A stretch of 36,210 nucleotides of DNA from Gnetum montanum (lineage: Eukaryota > Streptophyta > Gnetopsida > Gnetales > Gnetaceae): the NCBI GenBank assembly GCA_015680685.1, contig MNCI01022324.1, positions 291,610 through 327,819 on the forward strand, written 5' to 3'. Position 1 is the first letter of the stretch. The number at the start of each line of letters is the position of its first letter. Below the pieces are notes generated by a model. It was not told the DNA's origin and did no database searches. It was given only the letters and a program-made list of their open reading frames with translations. Of the stretch, positions 9,701 to 20,310 are shown piece after piece. Made by a program: the position numbers and the translations under genes.

Positions 9701-12276
9701 CATAGATGAAAGGTAAATCAAGCTTTGAGTTAGTAATAGTATAGTGCTTGTGAAAGAATTCTATATCTCTAATAGATAACATGAATTCTATTGGAAGTTT
9801 TTTTAAAACATTAGTATTATAGTTCCATTTTTTGAATTTATTTTTACATTTTACAATGGAACTTATTGCTTAATGATATGTTGAGATAGAAAAAACCAAC
9901 CCAAATAAATTCATTATAAGAAAGGGATGGGGTCGAGGACAATGTTTATGGACTCTGCAAATAAAAGTATATTAAGATTACAAATCCTAGTACATCATAA
10001 AAGAAATACAACATTAGAAAAGCTTCAAAAATATCAATAAAAAGGAAAGATCTAATAGTTTTGGAAAAGCACTTACAAGTTTTCATCCTTATAACTAATC
10101 CTAGAAAACCTTCCCTTTGTGGTAGAAAAAGAAAGATGTGTTGACTTTATTTTAAAAAATGCTTGTGGATTTTTACTTCTTACTAAAGGCTTCCTTAGTA
10201 ATAACTACAAAGAGAAAAATAAAGATACAAAAGAAACAATAGAGAGTAGCACTAGGGCATAAGCAAGAGTTAAGAAAATTTTCCAATAACACTGTTGGTC
10301 CAGGGTTTCATTAACTAAAGAAGATGATTAACATCCAATAAAGTGCCATCACATTAAAATTGAATTGAAAAATAAGAAGTTAAATAATATTGATTTTTTA
10401 TAGCTCAGTAAACTCATTAATTAAAATTCAATTCTTCTTAGCTTATTTTAGCAATTTTAGCCTATTGAATTTAACAAAAAAAATTTGATAGCAAAATAAA
10501 GGCATTTTTAAAATATCTAGTGAGGATGTTGGATGTAATGTATTAATACAACACAAAAATATGATATACTACTTTAGTTATATATTTATAATAAATATTT
10601 ATAATTTGGCTAAGAGAATCTTACAAAAATTGAGTTGAATTTTAGTTTATCCACAACATTGAAAATTATCCAAGTCACCATTTTACCACATTTAATGTAT
10701 TCTATAACAATTTCTGTCAAATCCACGTGATTGCATGATGAAAATAATAGCTAATTTCAAGTTTGGTAGTAAATCTTGAGCTACAAGATATTTCTAAATT
10801 TTCATGAATTATTTTTTTCCATGTAGATTCCCCTTGTCTTTCTGAATTTCATTCCTTATGCATTGTAATACAAACACATAAACATAGAATCCATGCTTGG
10901 AATAAATTTGTTGATTTATGGATGGAATATTATTTAGCATTACTTATAGGCACTTCTTAGAGCATTATAAATAGAATATTATTTAGCATTATCAATTTAC
11001 AATTGGTAATTGGCCTCTTCGTCAAAATAATCATGGTAGAAATAATAATAATAATTAATATATATAGATGTAATGCATAAATATAGTGTTATGTTAATAT
11101 GTGTGCCAAAAAAATTGGGGCATGATGTCACCTATGTTAGTGTGTGCACTAGTATGATGATAATAGGCATGAAATACTGACATCATGGGTTCAATTTCAA
11201 TAGGCAATATTAGGTTATGACAAAAATTTTATAAAAGGAATTCTAAAACTGCTATGGTTCAATAAATCTAAGAAAATCTTGATGAACATAAGTAAAATGT
11301 AAAATATTATTTCAAGTAATAGCAATGTTTATCAATAGGTTTTGTAAAAAATACACTAAGCATTTTTTTAACAATATTTACTTCTAAGACATATAGTCAA
11401 AGTAGAATTTTATAACTTAGTATTTCCCACTAAAATTGAATCTCTAATTTAGTTTCATCAAGTGTATTTTATATCCTCTTTTCAACTACCTTTACAACAT
11501 AACAAGACTAGTAGGAGTTACCAAATGAAGAACCATTTATTCCTAGTTTATTTTCTTATAATTACTTTGTATCATTTTTCCAATGAAGCTTTTCACTTTC
11601 TATGGACCTTAATTTAGAGGATCTCTCTAGATCTTTCTCTTTGACTTTTCTTCAATAGTTTTAATCTCTCTACAATTCTCCTATGAGAAATTCTAAATCA
11701 CTTTCAAATTTTTCAATAGATGTCAAAATTTCTACATCTTCAATCAACATGAAAATTTCTATTAATTCTTAGAATGCAGATTTAAAGTTGGTGAGAAAAC
11801 ATTTGTGATATCTTCTTCTAGTAATGATGATGCAACTAAGATACCTAGATTTATTCTCTCTGATGATATATATGAGTTATTGGTAGCTGATCTTATATCA
11901 TGATAAATGTTCTTAAAATTTTGGGTACCTACCTCATAATTAAAGTTTTGATTTATAGTTAAACAATGTGATATAAAAGCATGCTTCTTTTATAATCATG
12001 AAGGAGATTTATTTAATGTCTATCTTTTTCTACTTAAGAAAAAAGATGTTAAGAAAAAATTTTATGTTGAAATTGAGGATAGAAAAATTAATCTAAAGCT
12101 AAACAAATGAATATTTGAGATAATTTTAAGGATAAGAATGATCAAATAACAATGAAGAAACTAAAAGACAAAAGCTTTTGTAACTAGTTTTACTTTTAAT
12201 ATAGGAAGTATTGATTAGTTTGAACAAATGGTATGTAAGAAAGATTTTTTCTTATTTAAGAAAATAAGTGTCTATC
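6782..12276. other. AT-rich spacer without recognisable gene
   Basis: About 5.5 kb between A and C. I find no domain, splice-ordered exons or RNA gene. Short frames on either strand (for example minus 7200-7394 and minus 7644-7838) are isolated and unrecognised. It contains an AAT microsatellite near 11040-11060, a T-run near 8600, and between about 8280 and 9260 a recurrent set of short GCTAAC/AGTGTCA/GATGC words. It could be very old transposon sequence or original intergenic DNA. Confidence 0.6.
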
Positions 12277-12455
12277 TGATGAATTATATAAAAATTTTAC
12301 TAATCATCTAAGATATCGCATCTATCATATTGCATTATGATATTGTAGTTACTACATTGCATATGTGATATCATAGCTACTACATTGAATCTACTATATC
12401 ATAAGTTATGATGTTATGTCACAATTACAATGTCATAATTACAATAAATGCCTAT
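12277..12455 (+). repeat. 5' LTR of element C, left piece (U3)
   Basis: The piece begins TGATGAATTA, the family LTR start, and contains five or six decayed GATATC-type units (12311-12320, 12325-12334, 12337-12346, 12365-12374, 12394-12403, and one near 12406). It stops at CCTAT where element B is inserted. The 179-bp distance from start to the TATA position matches about 169 bp in D's LTR. The remainder of the same LTR resumes at 21143. Confidence 0.8.
12451..12455. repeat. Target site duplication of B, left copy (CCTAT)
   Basis: CCTAT immediately precedes B's 5' LTR and is repeated exactly at 21138-21142 after B's 3' LTR, proving that B's ends are correctly placed and that B arrived by integrase-mediated insertion. 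Confidence 0.95.
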
Positions 12456-13247
12456 TGATGAATCGTGATTCATTAGGTCACGATATCACGGCTTGGCTCA
12501 CGATATCATATACACGATATCATGGCTCCTATGCAGGCCTATAAATACACCATAGGTGAACAATGGAGAGGGAGGTTTTTAGTTAGAAGTTAGTTTTCAT
12601 TTTTAGTTTTTCTCAACCCTTTCTCCCAGTGCATGCCCGTAGTGTGATGATTGTAATTGTACGGCATCCTTTATTCAAGTGTGACGTACTTGGACACGCA
12701 CATGACTGGAAATAAAGATAGAGATTACTTCATCATTGAAACATTCACTTAGTTTAATTACTTAATTGTTATTGCTATTAAATTTGGAATGAGTACGACT
12801 TGATCATGAGCATCTAAGTGTGACTACTTGGTATCCCAGTAGTGTACCTAGGCCATGAGCTTGGTAATCCCAGTAGTAGCTATACATGAGGCCTAAGATG
12901 TGTACAGATGATTAAGGAATGGATGCTCATCGCACTTAGGCTAGTTTAGATTCTCTCTCCCTATCTCTTATTAGCTTAACTCTCTCTCCCTTTTCCTCTT
13001 AGCTTAGTTAAAGTTATTTTTCATTACCTCCAGGAGTAGCACTAGTTTAGGACCACATCATACACCTCACTCTAGACTAAACCATATGTGACAAAGCAAA
13101 TACTAGTCCAGGTGGGAAGACAGTGAACTGCGATCAACAAGTAACTATCTAGATACCACAACTAGTCCGTCTGTGGAGTTCGACTGGATCATGGGTGAAA
13201 CACTTGTATTCGTATGGTTGAGTGTAGGGGTACCTTGCCACTCATCA
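12456..13247 (+). repeat. 5' LTR of element B (792 bp)
   Basis: Starts TGATGAATCGTGATTCATTA and ends CCACTCATCA. U3 has three CACGATATCA-type units (12479-12490, 12499-12510, 12513-12524), then TATAAATA at 12540-12547. AATAAA is at 12711-12716, and the repeated TTGGTA(A)TCCCAGTAGT motif is at 12828-12844 and 12861-12879. The 3' copy carries two extra palindrome units, so the two LTRs differ in length in U3. Confidence 0.95.
12479..12547 (+). promoter_or_regulatory. U3 palindrome array and TATA box, B 5' LTR
   Basis: Three nearly identical CACGATATCA units with starts 20 and 14 bp apart precede TATAAATA (12540-12547) by about 15 bp. The transcript of B would start about 30 bp beyond the box. 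All three units keep the CG on the left side but have CA on the right, as expected if CGATATCG decayed at methylated CpG. Confidence 0.72.
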
Positions 13248-13266
13248 TTGGCACTGTTTTCGAGGA
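13248..13266 (+). other. Primer binding site of B (decayed tRNA-Asp type)
   Basis: TTGGCACTGTTTTCGAGGA follows the LTR directly and matches the plant tRNA-Asp 3'-end complement TTGGCGCCGTTGCCGGGGA at 14 of 19 positions. Four of the five differences are transitions. The tRNA would prime minus-strand synthesis here. Confidence 0.82.
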
Positions 13267-13397
13267 TGGTGCTAGTTATTTAGATTAGTTACATCATATA
13301 AGATTGCTATAACAAAGTATTAACGATAAATCTTTTAGGAAAAAATATAATAAATAATAATTATTATTATAATTAAATCACACACAAATTCACAACC

Positions 13398-15382
13398 ATG
13401 TCTCTCTCACAAGACTCTAACAACACAACAACTAGTGAGGCAATTCATTGGAGAACCAACAAATTATATGATGATGAAGATAAAGTTTGGAGTATCCAAT
13501 CTGATGTAGGGGTCTCCTATGAGCATAAATGCAAACAACATCATTCCAACTCACAAATGCATAACATACTTAGTGATGATGAACCCCTACTGGCCACTAC
13601 AAGCCTAACGGAAATACAAGAGGCTATTCGAATACCCCACAGGCATTGTAAGGAAAGCCATCTACCTAGCCTTGACTTAAACAACTTTCCTAGGTTTTCA
13701 GGAGGCTATGATTTAGATCCACAACAACATTTACAAGCCTTCTATGATGCCTGTGCATGGAACAACATTGATAATGGATGGCAAAAATTTAAGATCTTTC
13801 CTTTAACACTTGTTTTCCACACAAAAGTATGGTATAGGTCCTTAAAACCAAAATCAATCTAATGTTGGCCAACAATGGTAGAACTCTTCAATGAAAGATA
13901 TAAACTTATGCAAGAGTGTCAGCCTTGAGTAGACAAATCCAAGAATGGAAACAAGAGCAACATCAACCCTTGGACATGGCCTTAGAAAGATATTATGCAT
14001 TATTAAACAACTACCCAAGCCATGGGTTCTCCAAGGAAAGGCTAATGTATCATATCATGGATGGGCTCCATAATGAAACAAGGGAAACCCTAGGGATGTA
14101 TGCCTGAGGTCAACTATATGAGCTACAAACCCACCAACTCCAAGAGCTTATCAAGCAGGTAGCAAAAGAAGAAGAAATGGCTAAATGGGAGAATGCTGAA
14201 AAATCTCAACAGGCCCAAAAATCAACAAGGGCACATGATTATGAAGAGAAGAAATCAACTCACCACAAGGTGAAACCACCTTTGCCAATACTACAATTAT
14301 TAGATGAAGTTAAGGCAAAGATCAATAGGATGATGTAATGGATACATGAAAAATGTGGATATATTGCCAATATTATTGGAGATAGAGTTATGACAACCCA
14401 CAAAATAGGACAAAACACCTTTAGATGATCAGAAAGAAGGGTTGAAGAGAATAAGAACTTAACTGCCAATCATACATATCAATGTAACATTTGCCTGTAC
14501 GATCACCCCAAGGGTCAATGCCCAATCTTGTCACATTTACATGAGCATTGGGGAAGAATGTTACATCCAAAGTTCATGTAGAAATACTGTGTTCAATCAT
14601 AGTGGCAACAACCCCATTCATGGGGGAGGCCATCTCCAAACTAGTTATACCCTTCATACCATCCGAACCTAAGTGCTTATCAAGTTCAACATCCTATTTC
14701 CCCAACTGGATCAACATCCTCTATCTTACCACATTATTATTATTCTCCTCAATACTATTAACTTGTATCCTCACCAACAAGACCACCACCTTGGGTACCT
14801 TACACTTCTCCTCAATTTCAACATTCTTATCCTTCACCTCCTTCTACATCATCATCAAGTGTTCCAAAAGGTTTTGCACCACAGCATCAACCCATGAAGT
14901 TTCCTTGTGCTTCTACTGTCAACAGTAGTGGGAATCCTCCACAACATCATAGGCATCCATTCTTTAGACGTGACTATAGAAAGAGACACCATAGTTTAGA
15001 AACCACTGCATCCACCAACTTAGCACAAGTCCAACACTGTGGTGCATCTTCGCCTTCAAACCCAATGCCTCATGTTACCTTATCAGGGCCACCACTCAAT
15101 ACTCCAACAACCATGCGGCCCAATGAATATAGCCACATGGGGAGACATGTTGATTCTTGCATACCATCTTACAGTTCCAAGTACCATAATGGGTCAACTC
15201 CTTATAAATTAACCACATCTTATAACTTGCCCCACTGTGTCAACTCTAATCAAGTGTGTGAACCCCAATGGGGTAAGTATGACCGGGCCCCAATATTTTC
15301 AACATGCAAGGATCCCAACCTTCCATTTATTAATTCTAGCCATGCTCAATCATTTAGTTATGGGGGGTATCCCCCATTCTAG
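13398..15382 (+). pseudogene. Gag polyprotein pseudogene of element B
   Basis: Gag would form the particle that packages element RNA. The N-terminal part starts at ATG 13398 and enters the retrotransposon gag domain (LNNFPRFSGGYD, then FYDACAWNNID, FKIFPLTLVF and WYRSL up to 13862). After a stop at 13860 and a frameshift near 13905 the domain continues in frame 2 (SRQIQEWKQEQHQPLDMALERYYALL, the cited core being 13916-14107). A zinc-finger-like CNICLYDHPKGQC follows at 14483-14521. The tail (about 14672-15382) is rich in Pro, Tyr, Ser and Gln, including YYYYSPQYY. Further stops lie at 14105, 14336, 14426, 14579 and near 14765. The overlapping hydrophobic frames at 14548-14928 are out-of-phase shadows of this tail. 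Confidence 0.88.
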
Positions 15383-16738
15383 CAACAACAAAATTAATAA
15401 ATGTTTTCCTTTTCTTTAATTTTACAACTTTTTGTTTTCCATTTTTTCATCTTTCAATTTATTCTTTTTTCTTTTTGTCTTCTTATCTTTTTATGGGTAA
15501 TCTCATCTATGAATAAAACACTCATGACTCATTGGTTGAGGTGTTTTTCTATGCTATCAAGTCTCAAGTGACTAATTACTTGGACAGCGAGCCCACAACA
15601 TCCACTCACCCATTTTATTAATAACAGGTTCTACTCTGGGTACAATGATATTCTTGACATCATGAAAACTTAAAAGTAATTTTGTGCTCATTATGCCTAG
15701 AGTGAAGAATGATGGACTAAGAAGGAATGGCCAGGGTGTGACATCAAGGGGACTTGTGGATTCTCTTTGGTGACATCTATGAGAGTTACCATGCAGCATG
15801 GTTGTACTAAGATCCTTATAGACCTAACGAAAAATGGGAGTAAGAGTAATCAAAAGGCACTCAATCAAGAAAACTCAATGCTATTCTAGGGGGTTCCACT
15901 AGAAAGACATGCACCCATGCCTGAAGGTAGGTGGCTTCTCTGGCTTAAGCATTCATTCAAAAAAAAACATGTGTGCCATAAAGCAAAAATCACTCCTCCC
16001 TTGAATGAAATCCCAAGTGATCGTACGCCTTGCTATCATGGTGCTCTTATGGTTGTTCATCATTGGATGAAGTAATGCAATGTCAATGATCAGAGGAATG
16101 GACTTGGTTCTAATTTTTGAACAATGGGTTAATGACACATTAATCATGCCTTACACTGAGAATTCATTATGCCCTGAGTCAATTACCTCATGTTCCAACC
16201 TCTACAATCCCTTCTACAATTCACCTCATCTCGTTATCCATGTATTTATGACTTTTTTCTTGTGTAGCATTGAATTCATACCTCATCATGGTGGTATCTA
16301 CATGTGTGTGTTTTGTGGAACTGGTGTGGATTACATTTAACCCTTCTAGTGGCTATGGACATTTTAAGGTATGGTTACGTAGGGGCATTATAGGTTGGAA
16401 CTTGCTCTGGGGAGGACCCACTTGTGTGACTTTTGTAATTTGCACTCATCACAACTTACCCTCACATCATTTTACACCCTCCAAGTATTGTCTTACCAAC
16501 ATTCTTCTTTCCCTTATCATCCTTATAGTTAAAGCATTCCTATGTAGCAACACATGTCCTTTTTCCTCATACTCTTCATAACTTCCATTGCTAGATTTTA
16601 CACCATTATCCTTTTTGTGCCTTTAGGCCTAATCAATATTACCCTGGAACCTTTACATCAACTTGAAGTCCTTCATTTTTGAGTTAGGAATTTCAAAAAT
16701 TTATCAATTTTTCTTAAGTACCCTACTTTAAACAGGTC
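15383..16738 (+). other. Post-gag non-coding block of B, homologous to post-pol region of A and D
   Basis: This interval has no credible gene but is colinear with 4106-5500 of A and 34560-36100 of D. Shared blocks include GCGAGCCCACAACATCCA near 15588, GGGTGTGACATCAAGGGGA at 15734-15752, CATGCCTGAAGGT near 15917, and GGGGAGGACCCACT at 16409-16422. It shows that B lost pol precisely between the gag tail and this block. Conservation of short non-coding blocks in copies whose coding parts have decayed suggests a cis role or recent common ancestry. Confidence 0.75.
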
Positions 16739-16814
16739 GCAATATCGCATCTGATGCAATATCACAGCCACGTAATCGCGTACATGATATCACGTCCCAC
16801 AAAAACTATAAATA
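16739..16814 (+). promoter_or_regulatory. Internal U3-like promoter module of B
   Basis: Units GCAATATCGC (16739-16748), GCAATATCAC (16756-16765), a weaker CGTAATCGCG (16771-16780) and CATGATATCACG (16783-16794) are followed 13 bp later by TATAAATA at 16807-16814. Motif type, spacing and distance to TATA match the LTR U3 of A and B, but none of the other LTR hallmarks (TGATGA start, GGTAATCCCAGTAG repeats, ACTCATCA end) follow. It sits 0.5 kb upstream of the extra frame and is best read as a separate promoter for it; transcription is inferred. Confidence 0.62.
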
Positions 16815-17073
16815 TGGGCCCCCCCTCCCCCCACGAATGTCAACATCATTTGCAACTATTCATGCAGGGGAGTTTTTCAAATTTTCTTCTACGACTTGCG
16901 ACTTGTGTATCTCTTGTTCCAACAACCATAACTCGCTCGCTAGCGCTATGATTTTCATTTCACTCAAACCTATCTGAACCCAAAGTGTTTAGCTTATTCA
17001 TGGGGGAGGGGTACACTCTGAATTGCATACAAATTTTTCAAAATTCATCATCACCCAAAGGACACTATCAAGG
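16815..17073 (+). other. Predicted 5' leader exon of the extra ORF
   Basis: Downstream of the internal TATA box a pyrimidine-rich run (C7TC6 near 16818-16833) lies where transcription would begin, followed by about 230 bp without a credible frame. It includes TCATGGGGGAGGGG (16998-17011), another polypurine-tract-like sequence. The leader would end at the splice donor GTAATT at 17074. Confidence 0.45.
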
Positions 17074-17328
17074 GTAATTAATTATACAAAAATGATAAAC
17101 ATGTGCCAAAAACAACTTCATCTCCTCACTTATACTGGGAAATTAAAATTGTGAAGCCACCTAATCAAAGTGAGCCAAATATTTAAAAACCTGTTGGGGA
17201 AATTTTCAAAAAAAAAATCCTAACTTTAAATCACATGGAATAAGATACGAATTCATTAAGGCAAGAAGTAAGGTATAATTTAACTTTGATAAGAAACCTT
17301 ACTAATGACTAACCCTGTGTGATTGCAG
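17074..17328 (+). other. Predicted leader intron ending at the extra ORF's start codon
   Basis: The donor AGG|GTAATT is at 17074 and the acceptor GATTGCAG ends at 17328, directly before ATG at 17329. Two branch-point consensus matches, ACTAATG (17301-17307) and GACTAAC (17307-17313), sit 15-25 bases before the acceptor. The 255-bp interval is AT-rich, typical of plant introns. Signals are read from sequence; no splicing evidence is available. Confidence 0.55.
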
Positions 17329-20080
17329 ATGGCCCCAAAGCGTAGACAACAAGAAGGATCCTCTCAAGATGTGTCCAAGTGACCCAAGAGAGGCAGAGGA
17401 CAAGCGTCTCCTAAACAACATGTAGAGCAAGAGGCACAATCATTTAGCATCCATCAAGAGACTTCTACTACTATACAATCGAGATAGGCAGAAGGAGGAG
17501 TTTTTGTAATGCCTGAATAGGGACAACAACTCACATTGTCCCCGAAGTGTGTTCAGGCCATCTGTGAAAAGTCCACATTGGCTGCAATGATTATGGAATT
17601 GAACTTCAAACCTTTCATAGAATTCACTCCTGAGGCTGTTAGGGACCAACTCAAAGGGCCTCCATTATGGCCTATCCTCTCTAAAAGTGGTGCCTGGTAC
17701 TTAGAAGAAATGTACCAATAAGAAAGAAGGCACCACAGTCAACATTTGTGGTGTGTCTATAGATTTTTCCACCAAGGCCATCTTGGAAGTGTTGAACCTT
17801 CCGAATACAGGGCCAAAAATTGCTCACCTATCCACTCACTTCAATGTTGATGCACAAAGAGTTTGGTTGGATAGGGTGTACGGCAAAGAAGACAAGACAT
17901 ATGGAGAGTTAACGCTGGAAGAAAGGATATACTTCAAGATTGGCACTTATCACATCTTCCCCACATGAGGATTAAAAAGAATCTCAACATATGTGGCAAG
18001 AGGAAGTGCGATATTGATGGGAAAGGCTAATGCTAACCTTCCTCATCTATATCTCATGGAGATCTTGAGGCAATTTGAAGAATGCAAGATACAGAAGTTC
18101 ACGTTGCCCTTCCCTTGTCTCATCAGGAAGCTATGCAAACATGTTGATATTCTGGGGTACACCAATGATGTTCTCAAAAGGGCCCAAAATGCTTTTTTTG
18201 CTAAACTACTGAAGCCAATAGCTCTGAGGAAAAGTTCTGGTGAGACACTAGAGCTAGAGCAAGAGCAAGAACAGACAATGGGGTCCACTGCAACTCAAAC
18301 TGCAAAGCCCAGCCAACTTCCAAGCATGAGGCCCAATCAACAACAAGAAGCAAGACCCAGCATGAGCTAGTGAGATCAACTACCACTACCGGTGTAGGAT
18401 TACTGACCATCAATGAGCCACCTCAAGGCCATCGCTGAGACGGTCAGTTGGGGAAGTTGTGAGGATGCTAATCTCTTTCACGTCATCGATGACACTGTAC
18501 AGTCCATAGTTTATATTGATCATACATGGGGTGAGGTGTCCATCCAAATAGGAGGAGGGGAGACTCATTGGTCACAATATATTTTAGGGAAATTTGCATC
18601 TTTCTAGGTGAAATTGGAAATAGGTGAAGGGGCCACAGTGGCGGTCATGCAACACTAGGATGCAACGGGAGCCACAGAAGTCATCACAGATCACATCAAA
18701 GAATCTTTCAATGTCCCTGTTGTGCCACCAGTAGATTTCATAGGAGTATGAGATGCTCAAACTCTGGACGGTCCCTCAATGCCTCCTACGGAGCATGAGG
18801 ATGTCCGTGATCGATTACTGCAAACAGGACAAGTAATGACATCCTTGTTTGACATTCCACAAGATGTCACAGTAGCACAATCAGACCTCATCTCCACCAA
18901 AGGAAAGATGGTCATGGTAGAGATCAAGGCCAAGCACGCAAAAGTGGAGTTGATAAAACTCCAAGAGAGGCTCATCACCCTACAAGCTACATAGTAGGAC
19001 CCATCTCAGTTTGTTCCCACAGACCAGTTGGACACTTTCAACACAAAGCAGCTTGATAAACTATTGGCAGATAATAAAAGAGTGGCAAAGAAGAATGAGA
19101 AGGTTGACTATGATGCCTCCAAGGCACAAGCGTAAACCTACATGCATCCCAAGGCACTCAGAGCCTTACAAGAGGAGAATAAACAGCTTGCTACTAACAA
19201 TCTTTGATTGACCACTGTGGAGAAATAGAAGAATGTTCTCGAGGAAAAATTTTAGCAATTATGAGAATAGCTAGTCAGGGTCAACCAAGATATGAATGGT
19301 TTGGCTAGAGAGAATCAAACCCTCTCAATGGAGGAGGTATGCACAATCCATCAAAAGATAACCATTAAAATAAGCATGTCGCAAAACGAAGCCAAGCAGC
19401 ATGAAAATTTAAAGGAGCACTTCAGAGACCAGGTGGGAATGTACGAGCAAGTCATAGAAAAGGAGATCCATATGGCCAAGGCCCACATCAATACTTTCAG
19501 TGCTTAACACATTAATTGGTAGGCCATATTGGACACATATACATTTGCCCACCAGGCAGAACTTAAAAGCTGGGACCTGCAAATTCAAGACCTCACAGAG
19601 TACATGGAATTGGCAAACCTACAGTATGTCAATATAGCCATGTTGATAGTAGGACACTCGAGAACAAAGATCAAGAAGCAAGTTGCTACCACCTACGCCA
19701 AATATGAAGCAAAATTTGTGGAGCACAAGAAAACGTTGCAGACGCTAGAAGCTACAAATTCTAAACTAGAGATGGTTAAGACCAACTACCAAGGCCAGAG
19801 AGATGTTGTAGTAGACTTGGCTCAATGGCTTATGAATTTTTAAGAGTATAGGAATAAAGCTAGAGCCTACAAGGAGGAACGATGGTTATTTGCGGCCTGG
19901 TACGTCAAAGCAAATAAGATGTTCCCACAACTACCATGCCCATGGGAGGTGCCGACTCCATCAAACATTGGAGCATCAACATGGATAGTACAGGATCCCC
20001 GAACGAAAGAGGAAAATCTCCAAGCACTACTTCAGAGTCATCAAATTCCAAAACCTAGAGCACATGACAAGGGAAAGTGA
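17329..20080 (+). pseudogene. Extra ORF of B: plant-transposon-protein-like domain plus long coiled coil
   Basis: About 900 codons lie between the intron and the polypurine tract. The N-terminus is basic (MAPKRRQQEG, then PKRGRGQ), like a nuclear localisation segment. The central part (about 17536-18240) resembles the domain annotated as 'putative plant transposon protein', with GVSIDFSTKAI, IYFKIGTYHIFPT and the hallmark LPFPCLIRKLCKH. After a Gln/Glu linker, 18779-19843 is Lys/Glu/Gln/Leu-rich with heptad-like spacing, indicating coiled coil. The frame starts in phase 1, shifts once near 17715, then stays in phase 2 to 20080, broken by many stops (including 17380, 17485, 17518, 17966, 18368, 18605 and 19841). 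Additional frames of this kind are known in Tat/Athila elements; biochemical function is unknown. Confidence 0.72.
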
Positions 20081-20299
20081 GCCATGGAGGAGCCAAATCC
20101 ACCTAGAACCACATGAGCCAAATAAAGTTTACAATTTTGCAATTTTGTAATTTTGTGTTGTGTCCCAATTTTGTTCTATTGAGTTCTCCACTGTGGCATG
20201 AATAAATCCCTAGTTAGTTAATAATCCCATACCTATCCATTGTGTAATCAATGGGGCTTGTTCTCATTTTGTTTAACTTGAGGACGAGTTCTCATTCAG
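20081..20299 (+). other. Spacer between extra ORF and polypurine tract of B
   Basis: T-rich 3' untranslated-type sequence. Its last part, from AATCCCATACC (about 20222) through GGACGAGTTCTCATTCAG, is almost identical to A's 5930-5985, confirming that A and B are members of one family and that A has lost or never had the frame between. Confidence 0.7.
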
Positions 20300-20310
20300 T
20301 CATGGGGGTA
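20300..20310 (+). other. Polypurine tract of element B
   Basis: TCATGGGGGTA lies immediately before the 3' LTR start at 20311, identical to the tract of A at 5986-5996. Confidence 0.9.

Noticed and set aside
6782-12276. CRISPR-like or structured repeat array
   Set aside because: Recurrent words are too degenerate and irregularly spaced, and the sequence context is a plant nuclear genome.
12305-12440. A tandem satellite of GATATC words
   Set aside because: Spacing is irregular and the segment is explained as the decayed U3 of element C, lying between its LTR start and TATA box.
14548-14928. Hydrophobic frame suggesting a membrane protein (env-like)
   Set aside because: It is out of phase with the gag tail, which in the correct phase reads Pro/Tyr/Ser-rich sequence; the hydrophobicity is a by-product of shifted CCT/TAT/TCA codons.
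16739-17331. A complete nested LTR or solo LTR inside B
   Set aside because: Only the U3 array and TATA are present; no TGATGA start, polyadenylation block, GGTAATCCCAGTAG repeats, ACTCATCA end or target duplication could be found.
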